Assembly: GCA_016197205.1 (NCBI GenBank)
Contig: JACPWG010000067.1
Coordinates: forward strand, 46,157-110,156
Source of the DNA: Planctomycetota bacterium
GTDB taxonomy: Bacteria > Planctomycetota > MHYJ01 > WSZJ01 > JACPWG01
Reading direction: 5' to 3'
Length of the DNA stretch: 64,000 nt
Shown: one piece after another, positions 34,325 through 43,205 of the stretch
How positions within the stretch are numbered: position 1 is the first letter of the stretch
Layout: each line of letters starts with the position of its first letter
Made by a program: the position numbers and the translations under genes
Notes under the pieces: model-generated
Told to the model about the DNA's origin: nothing
The model's database searches: none
What the model saw: the letters and a program-made list of their open reading frames with translations, nothing else

Positions 34325-34915
34325 CGCGCACCGCTTGGCACTGTCTGCTGGTGGCGCCGCGGCGGCGCAGCGCGAGCTGGCGAGGGCGCGGAGTGTGCGG
34401 GGGGTCACATGCGGGAGCACCACTCGATTGCCGGCTCCCGGTAGGGGCACGGCGTTGCCGTGCCCGCGAAGCGCGAGGCGACCGTCGGCCTCGCTCAACG
34501 TCCTCGGCGATTTGAACCATGTCGAATGCCAGGCAACCTCCAGGATCAGGCTGCAATGGGGAGCGCGGGCCCCTGGTTGGCGGATTGACCGAGTTGGGTT
34601 CGAGCGAAGGGCATCGGCATTGTGATGCATGCCTTCTTGCCTACACCGAACCCGCGACCGCGGGTTCAACCTGCAGACGCCATCGCGCGGGGGCGACCGT
34701 GGCTTCTCGCTTCGTGGGCACGGCAGCGCCGTGCCCCTACCGGAACCGGCCAGTCGAAGGGCGTAACCCGGATCTGAACCCTACCGAAACTTTTCACGCG
34801 GCGGGGGCCGCTGCAAGCCCTCCTTGACACTCGACCGCCCGAGACGTAAATTCTCGGAGAGCGGCGGCGCCGCGGCGGCGTGGGACCGCCTCAACCTCCC
34901 GAGGAAGGGGCCCGC
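34325..34915. other. intergenic region with inverted GGGGCACGGC hairpins
   Basis: No gene is seen. Hairpins GGGGCACGGCGTTGCCGTGCC near 34443 and its inverted relative near 34718-34740 frame a 270-nt stretch. A promoter for the kinase gene is at the right end. Confidence 0.5.
34824..34852 (+). promoter_or_regulatory. sigma-70-like promoter for the kinase/FGE gene
   Basis: Perfect TTGACA (34824-34829) and TAAATT (34847-34852) have a 17-nt spacer, about 65 nt before the start codon. Confidence 0.7.
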
Positions 34916-37900
34916 ATGATCGACCGGACCTGCCCAGGCTGCGGCGAGACCGTGCCCGCGGGCGCGCGTTACTGTCCGGCTTGCGCGACTCCTGTCGGCG
35001 ATGCGCCTGCGGCCGGGGATTCGACGGCAATCGACCCGGGCGGTGAGGCGCACGAAGGCGACGAAGATCGCACGCCGCCTTTCGAGGCGGGCAAGGTCCT
35101 CGGAGAGTACCGCATCGTCGAGAGGATCGGCTCGGGTGGGTTCGGCCACGTGTATCGCGCGGTCAACAAGCTTCTGCCGAAACAGCAGTTCGCCCTGAAG
35201 ACTCTCAAGCCAATGCTCGCGAAGAAGCGCCGGCTTCGCACACGCTTTCTCCAGGAGGCGCAGGTCCTCCTCGAGCTGGAGCACCCCAACCTGGTGCCCA
35301 TCCGACACGTGGGGGAAGCAGGCGGGCATCTCTATATCGTCATGACCCTTTGTGCCGGACGTCCGCTCAGGGCCATCCTGCGCGAGACGCCGCGGATCCC
35401 CATGGCGAGAGTCGCCGCCGTGGCCTCGCAGGTGCTCGCGGGCCTCGAACACGCCCACGCAAAGAGGATTGTGCACCGGGACCTCAAGCCTTCGAACATT
35501 CTGATCGATACGAACGCGCCCGGGGGCTGGCATGTGCGGGTCATCGACTTCGGGATCGCGAAGCTCCTCCTCGAGCCCAACCAGGCCGAGGACAAGGAAG
35601 GCGAACTCTCGCTCACGGGCGGCGCCCTCCTGGGCACCCGAGCCTACATGAGCCCGGAGCAATTCTCGACGGGGAAGATCGAGGTGGACGCGAGATCAGA
35701 CCTTTGGTCGCTTGGCGTGGTCCTCCATGAAATGGTCGTCGGGGAACCGCCCACCCCCATCGTGTCCACGCCGATCTCTTTCGCCGCGGCCGGGCTTGGG
35801 GACGACTTGCCTGGGTTCGAGGCGCTGATCCTCACGGCGCTGGAGAAGAACCCCGAGGCGCGGCACGCGTCGGCGCGCGCGATGAAACACGAGCTGGATG
35901 CGATCCTTCGCGCAGCAGAGGAGCAGACCAGCCGTCCGGATCCCGTCCCTTCGCCCCCGGCGCCTGATTCCAGTCGGTCGCCCTCGGCGGCGACGGACAC
36001 GACGAATACGGAGACCTCCACGCCGTCCGAGGCGGCGCCTCCGCCCCCGCCGGGCGTTGGTGGCTGGGCGGTTGTCGAGTCGTCGGGGGCGGGGACTGCG
36101 ACGTCCAGCGCCTCCACCCTTGACGTTGCAGCGGCGCGTTCGAGCGACCGCAATGTCGCTGATGCGCCCCAGCCCGCTCCGGCTCCGGCCGTGGTCGAGC
36201 CGCAGTCGCCGTCAGGCGACGGAAAGCCGCCGGCGTTGGTTGCGGAGAAGCCCCACGGAGCGCCGGTTGCAGCGAAGCCGCCCACGTTGGTCGCGGAGAA
36301 ACAATCCGCAATGCCGATTGCCGAACAGCCGCCTGCGCCGGCGCTGCCCGCGCCGGCGGTGGTCGGCCGCGTAGACGGCTTCCCTCTTGTCGGGCCGGCG
36401 AGCGCGGAAGCGGAGGCGCGCACGCGTGACCAGGAGACAGGCCCTACGAGCAAGGTGGCGGCCGTCGAGACGCCCGCGCCCACTCCCTCAGCAGCCGCGG
36501 TCGAGCCACAGTCGCCACAGCGCGACGAGAAGCCGCTCCCCACCCCGGTCGTGGTAAAACCATCTGCGGCTCCAGTCGACGAGAAGCGGTCCGCGGCGCC
36601 GGTCGGGGCGAAGCCGACCGCGCCACCGCTGCCCGCGCCGGCGGTGGTCGCCTGCGTGCCCGGGTTCCCTGGTGCCGGGCCGGCGAACGCCGTGACGGAG
36701 GCCGACGCCCCGGACGACGGGACAGGTCCGACGAGCAGCGTCTCGGCCCTCGGGGTGCCCGCTCCCACTCCGGTCCCAGGCATCGCCCCGGTCTCGGCCG
36801 GGCCGCGCTTGACGCCAGTGCCCGCAGTCCCTGCGGCGGCGCCCGTGAAGCCGAGCGGTGAGCCGGCTCCCCGGGCTCCGGGCGGCCTGGATACCGGAGG
36901 CCGAGCGTCCCCCGGCTCCGGCCCGCCTTCGGCAGGGCGGGACCCGGATGACGAGACTCCGCCGTCCCAAGTGACTCGGTTCGAGGTGCGGTCGCCGGTC
37001 GTTTCCCCCCGCGCACCGGCCCGAACCGGGCTCGGCCGCGGCGCCCTGCTCGCCTCCGCCGCGGTCGTGCTCGGCCTCCTGGTCACCGCTTGGGTCCGCC
37101 CGGAGTGGTTCGGACTCGCCGCACTCCCCGTCGAATCGGCGACACGCCCGACGTCGCCCGCGCCTACGCCGGATCTCGCGCAGGCCTCCGCGCGCGCCGA
37201 TTTCGAGGCCGCCCGCCGGCGCGCGGAGGCGGCCGTCCCCGCGGGCGAACTCCCGCTCTCCGAGCATCCCTACGACGCGGCCGTGCAGATCGCACGCGAA
37301 TTCGCGACGAAACACACGTCCGATGCGCTTGGTCCGGATGCCGCCAAGTACGTCGCCGAGTTGGAGCGCCGCGAGGCCGAGGCGCTGAAGACAGCGCACG
37401 ATTCGGCCGTCGAGGAGGCGCGCGAGAAGGTGAAGCTCGGAGACTGGTCGGCAGCGGAGATGGCCGTTGGTCGGGCCCGAGGCTTCATGCCCGCGTCCAC
37501 GGACGCGGTCGCGGTTGCGGCCGAGATACGCGCCGGACGTGCAAAGGCGGCTTTCGCGTCGGTGAAGGCGAAGGCCCTCGCGGCTGTGCCAAACGAGCCT
37601 CCCGCCGACCCGCGCCCATTCCGGGCGGCGGTCGAGATGGTGCGCGCCTTCGCTGACGGGCCGGACGCCGGACCCTCGGCCGACGAGGCACGCGCGTTCC
37701 TTCGCGAGCTCGAGCAGCAGGGGGAGGACGCGGTCAAGCACGGCCACGACAACGCCCTGGCCGACGCCCGAGCGCGCGTGAAGGACCGCGCGTGGGAAAA
37801 GGCCCACGCCGGCGTCGAACGGGCGCTCGCGTTCGACCCGCTCTCGACGGAGGCCGACCGAGTCCGGGAAGAGCTCAATGCCGCGCTGAAGGAGGCGCAG

Positions 37901-38797
37901 TACGCGGCGGCGATGAGCTTGGGGGAGGCTGCCCTCAAGGCGAGCGACTTCGACACGGCAGACACGCGCTTCGGCGAGGCTGCGAAGCTGCGGACGGCGG
38001 ATGCGAAGGCCCTGGATGGCATCTCCCGCGCCAAGGCGGCTCGGACGGCGGAGGGGGTGAGAAAGCGGAATGAGGACTTCGCTGCGCGCGGCGGAGGCGC
38101 GGTGACCACGATCGACCTGGGCGGCGGGGTGAAGCTGGAACTCGTTTTCATCCCTGCGGGCGACCTCCGGAGGGCTTTGGACCCGGATTGGAGTGAGCTG
38201 GACCAAGTTGTCACCGTTACGAAACCGTTTGATCTCGGCAAGTTCGAAGTGACGCAGGAGCAATGGCAGGCGGTCATGGGCGAGAACCCGAGCCATTTCA
38301 AGGTGCCCAAGAACCCCGTTGAGACTGTGAGCTGGGACGATTGTCAGCGGTTCGTTGCAAAGCTCAACCAGAAGGTCACCGGCGGCGGCTTTCGGCTGCC
38401 TGAGGAGGCCGAGTGGGAGTATGCTTGTCGAGCGGGAGGGACGGCCGAGTACCCCTCCGGCGACAATGCCACTGGCCTTGAGGACTACGCGTGGTATGGC
38501 CAGAACTCTGGCGGCACGACGCATCCCGTGGGGCAGAAGCGGGCTAACACATGGGGACTGTACGACATGCGTGGAAACGTCTGGGAATGGTGCGCGGAGT
38601 GGCATGACGAGGAATTCGATGGCAGTCCGCAGGCCGTACAGGAACGCTCTGAGCGGGGCACTCATAAGGCGGGCCGGGTTCTGCGTGGCGGCTGTTGGTA
38701 CGGCGACCCGGGGGACTGTTCCGTGACTCGACGCGGCGAGTTTGTCCCCGACCACGGATTCGGCGGGGCGGGCGTCCGCGTCGCGAGGAGTCGCTAG
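34916..38797 (+). CDS. membrane Ser/Thr protein kinase fused to a sulfatase-modifying-factor (FGE) domain
   Basis: This codes for 1293 aa from ATG 34916 (GAGGAAGGGG upstream). The order is: zinc ribbon (Cys6, 9, 20, 23); kinase domain about 60-330 with GSGGFGHVYRA, Lys in FALKTLKPM, HRDLKPSNIL (Asp at 189) and DFGIAKLL (211), all canonical; a 370-residue Pro/Ala/Val-rich linker with repeated EKPxxAPVxxKP units; one membrane helix at about 708-728 (GALLASAAVVLGLLVTAWV); a helical region with repeats of the type AREKVKLGDWSAAEMAVGRA; and an FGE/SUMF1 domain at about 1062-1293 (FEVTQEQWQAVMGENPSHFK, RLPEEAEWEYACRAGG, GLYDMRGNVWEWCAEW). The kinase end is cytoplasmic and the FGE-like end periplasmic. 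The FGE domain is probably a sensor or ligand-binding module here. The stop TAG is followed in the same frame by the second nuclease-like ORF. Confidence 0.9.
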   Translation: MIDRTCPGCGETVPAGARYCPACATPVGDAPAAGDSTAIDPGGEAHEGDEDRTPPFEAGKVLGEYRIVERIGSGGFGHVYRAVNKLLPKQQFALKTLKPMLAKKRRLRTRFLQEAQVLLELEHPNLVPIRHVGEAGGHLYIVMTLCAGRPLRAILRETPRIPMARVAAVASQVLAGLEHAHAKRIVHRDLKPSNILIDTNAPGGWHVRVIDFGIAKLLLEPNQAEDKEGELSLTGGALLGTRAYMSPEQFSTGKIEVDARSDLWSLGVVLHEMVVGEPPTPIVSTPISFAAAGLGDDLPGFEALILTALEKNPEARHASARAMKHELDAILRAAEEQTSRPDPVPSPPAPDSSRSPSAATDTTNTETSTPSEAAPPPPPGVGGWAVVESSGAGTATSSASTLDVAAARSSDRNVADAPQPAPAPAVVEPQSPSGDGKPPALVAEKPHGAPVAAKPPTLVAEKQSAMPIAEQPPAPALPAPAVVGRVDGFPLVGPASAEAEARTRDQETGPTSKVAAVETPAPTPSAAAVEPQSPQRDEKPLPTPVVVKPSAAPVDEKRSAAPVGAKPTAPPLPAPAVVACVPGFPGAGPANAVTEADAPDDGTGPTSSVSALGVPAPTPVPGIAPVSAGPRLTPVPAVPAAAPVKPSGEPAPRAPGGLDTGGRASPGSGPPSAGRDPDDETPPSQVTRFEVRSPVVSPRAPARTGLGRGALLASAAVVLGLLVTAWVRPEWFGLAALPVESATRPTSPAPTPDLAQASARADFEAARRRAEAAVPAGELPLSEHPYDAAVQIAREFATKHTSDALGPDAAKYVAELERREAEALKTAHDSAVEEAREKVKLGDWSAAEMAVGRARGFMPASTDAVAVAAEIRAGRAKAAFASVKAKALAAVPNEPPADPRPFRAAVEMVRAFADGPDAGPSADEARAFLRELEQQGEDAVKHGHDNALADARARVKDRAWEKAHAGVERALAFDPLSTEADRVREELNAALKEAQYAAAMSLGEAALKASDFDTADTRFGEAAKLRTADAKALDGISRAKAARTAEGVRKRNEDFAARGGGAVTTIDLGGGVKLELVFIPAGDLRRALDPDWSELDQVVTVTKPFDLGKFEVTQEQWQAVMGENPSHFKVPKNPVETVSWDDCQRFVAKLNQKVTGGGFRLPEEAEWEYACRAGGTAEYPSGDNATGLEDYAWYGQNSGGTTHPVGQKRANTWGLYDMRGNVWEWCAEWHDEEFDGSPQAVQERSERGTHKAGRVLRGGCWYGDPGDCSVTRRGEFVPDHGFGGAGVRVARSR

Positions 38798-38869
38798 CCC
38801 CGGCTGCTGCGTGGTGCTTGCTGGCTCAATCGCCGCTTTGCCCCGGCAGCTCACAGCTACGAGAGCAAG

Positions 38870-39679
38870 GTGTCCGTTGCCGGCGGAAATCTCGAGCTCG
38901 ACGCGGTCGCCGAGGCGCCGCCCCGCGACGCGTTCCTCGACTTCCTCACGCGGTGGTCCGTTTTCGAGAACAAGGCGCCCAAGAAGGCGTTTGGCCGGCG
39001 GGACCTGCTGCTCCTCGGTGCGCGGACCCTGCTTTTCGCCGAGCGGCGAAACCTCGGATTTGCGGACTTGGACGAGCTCAGTCAGGTCGTGCTCTGCTCC
39101 CACGCCACGGCGGAGGTGCGGCGCGCGGTTGCGAAGCGCGAGCTGCACCCCGGGATGGTCGAGGGTCACTTTGTCGCGCGGCTCGTCCTGGTAGAGGCCA
39201 ATCGCGTGCCGGTCAGCGAGGAGTCGCTCGGCTTCCTGCTCTACTGGGCTTCGGGCCGACGCCTGCGGGAGGCGATCGAGGCCTCGGTGGACGGTGATCG
39301 TCGCGAGTATTACTCGATGCTCTGGTTTGTGCGGAAGGAACCCTTCAGGGAGGTCCTGGCCATGAAAGGCAAGACCCTGGACGAGACCACCCTCTCGATC
39401 CGGGACTCCGTCGAGGAACTGGGAATCGAACGGGTGGTGGACGCGGTGGGTCTCGGTCGCGTGCTCGACGCCGTGGGTCCTGAACGCGTGATTGACGCCC
39501 TGGGTCCGCAACGCGTGCTCGACGCCCTGGGTCCCGAACGCGTACTCGACGCCGTGGGGCTGGAACGTATCGGCGATGCGCTCGGCGTCGAGAAGCTCCG
39601 GGCGCTCTTGCGGCGGATGGAGGGGGCGCCGGCCTGCAAGCCGAGGTCCTCGAGGAAGCCCAGGCCCACCCGGTCGTGA
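38870..39679 (+). CDS. PD-(D/E)XK-like protein with 9-residue repeats, copy 2, 5' end missing
   Basis: 269 codons from GTG 38870 (MSVAGGNLELDAVAEAPPRD) are nearly identical to residues 28 onward of the gene at 33515, except for repeat number: six 9-residue units (39434-39595) instead of three, an in-frame gain of 81 nt. Homology continues in frame upstream of the GTG (WLNRRFAPAAHSYESK compared with WLHRRLAPAAHSYESK), but no ATG or ribosome binding site is there; the reading frame starts immediately after the kinase stop codon. The start was therefore lost or replaced when the kinase gene came to lie in front of it. It could be expressed by GTG initiation, by reinitiation or read-through from the kinase, or be a pseudogene. 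Confidence 0.55.
   Translation: MSVAGGNLELDAVAEAPPRDAFLDFLTRWSVFENKAPKKAFGRRDLLLLGARTLLFAERRNLGFADLDELSQVVLCSHATAEVRRAVAKRELHPGMVEGHFVARLVLVEANRVPVSEESLGFLLYWASGRRLREAIEASVDGDRREYYSMLWFVRKEPFREVLAMKGKTLDETTLSIRDSVEELGIERVVDAVGLGRVLDAVGPERVIDALGPQRVLDALGPERVLDAVGLERIGDALGVEKLRALLRRMEGAPACKPRSSRKPRPTRS
39434..39595 (+). repeat. 27-nt tandem coding repeat, six units
   Basis: Units encode VVDAVGLGR, VLDAVGPER, VIDALGPQR, VLDALGPER, VLDAVGLER and IGDALGVEK. The paralogue has only the first two and the last (34160-34240). The middle three units are closest to one another, as expected from recent slippage or unequal exchange. Confidence 0.9.
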
Positions 39680-39947
39680 CGCGCGCTGCTTGGAACTGTG
39701 CAGGCATAGGAGAGCGGCCCGGACCAAGGGCAGCTTGCAGGCGCGAACCCGAAAGGCCCGAAGGGCCGGCCTTTCACCGTTCACGGCGCGAGCCCCTGGC
39801 GCATGGGGGGCCGGTGAAAGAAGCCCGGAGGGACTTGGGATCCCCCGGATGGGGCGCGGAAATCGCCGGCAGGGCATCGGGTGAGCGCGGACGGGGGAGT
39901 GCGGCAGCGGGCAAGTCCGGTTCGCTCCGATCGCGTGTCCTCATCGG

Positions 39948-40123
39948 GTAGGGGCACGGCGCTGCCGTGCCCACGAAGCGAGCAGTCGCCGTCCCCCTCG
40001 CGCACCGGCAGCGGCGGTTCGGATGGACGACCCGAAAACAGGCTGGTGGACGGCCTTCGGAGGTCGTCGTGCAGGGCTTCCGCCTGCGCGCGCGGCGCCT
40101 CGGTGGACGGGTCCGCCCTGCAC
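39948..40123 (+). repeat. 176-nt composite palindromic repeat, copy 2
   Basis: Same length, orientation and end hairpins as 33150-33325. It contains GGGGCACGGCGCTGCCGTGCC at the left end and CCGCCCTGCAC at the right. Confidence 0.75.
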
Positions 40124-40221
40124 CGACGGAACAACCCGGGTGAAAATTACGCAGGCCGTTGGGAGCTGGGGCGGCTTGACGGGAAGGGGGAGAGTGCTTC
40201 GGAGGTTCCGTGAGAGTGCGG

Positions 40222-40243
40222 GTGCAGGGCGGAAGCCCTGCAC
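40222..40243. repeat. 22-nt palindrome GTGCAGGGC-GGAA-GCCCTGCAC
   Basis: A perfect 9-bp stem with a GGAA loop. It is identical to 16559-16580. Confidence 0.7.
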
Positions 40244-40686
40244 CACAAAGCAGCCTCGCTGCGCTCGGCCGCCACCAAAACCGCGAATTACGCCAATTTC
40301 GAGAATTTCCCACTGGGAATTCGTGGCCAAAAAAACGAGCTTTTCGGCGGTTGTGTGACCCAGGTGTGCGTCGCCGGCGGGGGAGAACACCGAGAAGCTC
40401 AACCGCGATCAACGGCTCGACCCTCCCCACGCGCGGGCAAATCACCCTCCGGTCTGCCGATGGCGACTCGTTCACCCCCCCTGAATGGCTGGGCGGCCGG
40501 CGCGCAACCGAGTGTTGCCGGCTCCGCCGCAACCCGCGGTCAAGTCCACGAATCGTAACATGGCTACGCTTCGTGACGCGCGTCCTCTGATGAGCGGCAC
40601 CGTGACCCGGACGGCGCCGCAACGGCCGGTCGTGTCTCGGCCCACCTCCCGATGCTTTCGGTCCTCGCCCATCTCCTCCGCCCCGC

Positions 40687-41691
40687 CTACCCCCGAAGCG
40701 CGCGCGCGAGCCGCGGCAGGCTCACGTCGTACCGGTACTGCACGCTCATGTGCCCGTCGTCGAATTCCTGGTGCACCACCCGCACCCCGAGCGCGCGCGC
40801 CCGCCGCACGAAGATCCGCGCGCCGAGGTGGAGGTTCCACTCGTCGCGCGTGCCGCAGTCCAGGTAAAGCAGCTTCAGCCGCTTCAAGTTCTTCGCGTAG
40901 CGGCGGACCAGCTCCACCGGGTCGTTCCCCAGCCAGCGCCGCCACACCGACTGCCGCAGCTCTCCCGTCTCGAGATCGACCGGCCACGCGATCGGCAACG
41001 GCCGCGCCTTCGGGTCCGGCGAGTACGCGGCCGACATCGCCAGGATATTGAGGACGTCGAAGTCGGACTTTTCTTTTTTGACCTTGCGTTCGAAGGCCCG
41101 CCACCAACGCGCGACGCCGCCCGCGCGCTCCAGCCCGTTCACGAACTTCGGGAAATCGGGCCGGTAGGCCAGGTCGAAATACATGTCCCCGGAGTGGCAG
41201 GCCACGGCCGCGAACACGTCCGGGTGGCGCATGCCCAGGACCATCGCGCCGTAGCCGCCCGAGGACTTGCCCGCCACGCCCCGATGTCCGTCCCCGAGCG
41301 TGCGCCATGTCCGGTCCACGTGCGGGACCAGCTCGCGGATCAGGTACTGCTCGTAGCGCCCGGTCGCCGAGGAGTCGAGGTACTGGCTGCCGCCGTACTT
41401 CGTGAAGCAGTCCGGCAGGACGAGGATCATCGGCGCGCAACGGCCCGCGGCGATCAGCCGGTCCATGCGCTCCGCCAGGTTCGGCGTCCAGCCGTCCAGG
41501 TTGAGGAGCATCGTCCCCTTGCCGGTGAAGCCGCTCAACACGAAGACCACCGGGTAGCGCCGCGCCGACGACCCGTACCCGGGCGGCAAATACACCGGGG
41601 TCTCGCGCGCCGCGGGGTCGCCCAGCGGATTGCCGCGGAGCAGCTTGCTTTCGAAGACCTCCCGGACGACCGTGCCTCGCGGGGTTTTCAT
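40687..41691 (-). CDS. alpha/beta-hydrolase esterase of the esterase-D/antigen-85 type
   Basis: This codes for 334 aa from ATG 41691, with AGGAGG five bases upstream. In-frame codons to the right are open but lack homologous sequence. TPVYLPPGYGSSARRYPVVFVLSGFTG, the oxyanion region and the nucleophile elbow GVAGKSSGGYGAMVLGMRHPDVF (Ser in GKSSGG) place it in the putative-esterase family PF00756. The catalytic Asp is likely in LLYLDCGTRDEW and His in FDDGHMSV. No signal peptide is seen, so it is probably cytoplasmic. Substrates in the family range from S-formylglutathione to glycolipid esters and cannot be chosen here. Confidence 0.85.
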   Translation of the reverse strand: MKTPRGTVVREVFESKLLRGNPLGDPAARETPVYLPPGYGSSARRYPVVFVLSGFTGKGTMLLNLDGWTPNLAERMDRLIAAGRCAPMILVLPDCFTKYGGSQYLDSSATGRYEQYLIRELVPHVDRTWRTLGDGHRGVAGKSSGGYGAMVLGMRHPDVFAAVACHSGDMYFDLAYRPDFPKFVNGLERAGGVARWWRAFERKVKKEKSDFDVLNILAMSAAYSPDPKARPLPIAWPVDLETGELRQSVWRRWLGNDPVELVRRYAKNLKRLKLLYLDCGTRDEWNLHLGARIFVRRARALGVRVVHQEFDDGHMSVQYRYDVSLPRLARALRG

Positions 41692-42457
41692 CGCGACCTC
41701 CTCTGCAATTTCTGCCGCTGGGCGCGGGTCCCTGCGCTGCTCCCTCGTGCGGTCCTCACCTTGGGCGAGCATGCTTCGGTCGATTCGCCGGTCCTTCCGC
41801 GGGCCGCGATCGGCGGTCTGAACGAAGCTGCGCCCCGAGATTGTATCCTCGGGGTCGGGCGGCAGGCGAGGGGAATCGGTCGGGGACGTCGTCGGCGTGA
41901 ACGGGCGTCCGTAGCGTGGCGGACGGCGTAGCCGAAGGCTCGTTTGTTGCCGAACCGCGACGCCCGCCTCCGACGTGCATGCCTCTTCACGCCAAGACAC
42001 GGGGTTCGCCCGGTCCGGGATTCGATCGCGACGACCGAGCGCGGGAGAGACCCGGCAGGATCATCAAGTAGAATTGACATGGTCAAGCCGGGTTGATCCT
42101 CCGACGCCGCCTCCGCCGGGCCGTCAAGTGCGGAGGCTGCCCTTAGCTTCTTTTGCGCCATGCGGTTACATGACCGAGCTCCTTTGGCGCGTCGCGGTAC
42201 GAGAGATGCGCGGTGAGTTGGGCTTCTCACGCCGCGGATGCGTGGCACGGGCTCGAGCAGCGTCTCGAGGCGGGCACGGAAGTGTGGGTCGTGGATCGAA
42301 GGAAGAGGAGGACGCGATGGGCTTGGCGGCAGTCGTGGGGGGTGACGACCGTACCTACCCTCGGGCTCGCTCGGCTTGGCGGCAGTTCCGCTTCACCATG
42401 GGGGGATCGTCTTCACGATTGGGCAGGCAGTTGGGTCGAGGAAGGGGGTGCCGGCGC
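41692..42457. other. divergent intergenic region
   Basis: The region is a 766-nt gap between the esterase and the sigma-factor gene. Frames on both strands are open but have no convincing coding signal. TTGACATGG at about 42077 could be a -35 element without a good -10. Confidence 0.4.
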
Positions 42458-43186
42458 ATGGGGACGGAACGGATGGGGACCGTCTGGGCGGTTGCTTCGA
42501 CACGCGAGGAGCCCAGTGCGGGGTGGCTGCCGGCTTTCTCGGGTTCGGCCTCGATCCGGGAATGGGATGAGGCTGTCGTCCGCCACGAGGGCTTCCTCCG
42601 GAATTGGGCCCGGAGGCTGGCGACGGATCTCGGTCTTAAGCGACACGACGTGGAGGACGCTGAACAGGAAGCCCTCCTTGCGGTGCTTCGGGGGGCACAC
42701 CGCTACGAGCGTGTGAGCCAAGCTGTGCCGGACCTTTCCGCGGGGGCGCTTCCAAGGTGCGGCGAGTCGACTTTTCGCACCTTCGCCGCAACCATCGTCC
42801 GGAACCGCGTACTCAACCATGCGCGCGGGATCTGGCGTCGTTCGCGGCGAGCCGGCCGTCGTCCGGAGAGCCTTGGCACCGCTGAACGGCGTGGCTTTTT
42901 CGCCACGCCACCGCTAAGTCCCGCGTTGCCGGGCCAGGGTGGCGCCACCCCCGTTCCACCGGACAGGGGTGACGGAGCGGACACCCTGGAGGCCGTCGTC
43001 GACGAGCGTTTGCAGCCGGTGGTCTTGAGTCTGAGAGCGCGCGAGCGACGACTGCTATCGGCGTGGCTGAGGTCCAACTCCGATGCGGAGGCCGCGTCGC
43101 TGCTCGGTCTTACGCCGACCGCGGCAAAGCTGCGTCGTTTGCGCCTCTTCGCCAAGCTCAGGCGGCGATTTTTTGAAAAAGAGTGA
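42458..43186 (+). CDS. ECF-type RNA polymerase sigma factor
   Basis: This codes for 242 aa from ATG 42458 (MGTERMGTVWAVASTRE), with AGGGGG about ten bases upstream; the frame continues leftward without coding character. Region 2 is readable as VVRHEGFLRNWARRLATDLGLKRHDVEDAEQEALLAVLRGAHRYE ... STFRTFAATIVRNRVLNHAR, and region 4 as LSLRARERRLLSAWLRSNSDAEAASLLGLTPTAAKLRRLRLFAKLRRRF. A long linker of Pro/Gly lies between them. No anti-sigma gene is adjacent. It is directly followed, 19 nt on, by the lectin gene, so it may control this gene or the redox cluster to the right, which is inference. Confidence 0.82.
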   Translation: MGTERMGTVWAVASTREEPSAGWLPAFSGSASIREWDEAVVRHEGFLRNWARRLATDLGLKRHDVEDAEQEALLAVLRGAHRYERVSQAVPDLSAGALPRCGESTFRTFAATIVRNRVLNHARGIWRRSRRAGRRPESLGTAERRGFFATPPLSPALPGQGGATPVPPDRGDGADTLEAVVDERLQPVVLSLRARERRLLSAWLRSNSDAEAASLLGLTPTAAKLRRLRLFAKLRRRFFEKE

Positions 43187-43205
43187 ACCCTTCGGTCGGC
43201 CTGCG

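Larger units (their letters stand above)
39680..40686. other. 1-kb repeat-rich intergenic region
   Basis: No gene is seen. It contains the second 176-nt composite repeat (39948-40123) and a GTGCAGGGCGGAAGCCCTGCAC palindrome (40222-40243). ORFs of 80-150 codons on both strands read through these repeats. It ends at the 3' end of the convergent esterase gene. Confidence 0.5.

Noticed and set aside
36488..39877. 1129-codon open frame on the minus strand
   Set aside because: It is antisense to the kinase/FGE gene and to the repeat protein; no family motif is seen.
42213..42716. 167-codon ORF (start SWASHAADAWHGLEQRLE)
   Set aside because: It has some protein-like character at the start but overlaps the sigma-factor gene in another frame and has no recognisable motif or ribosome binding site.
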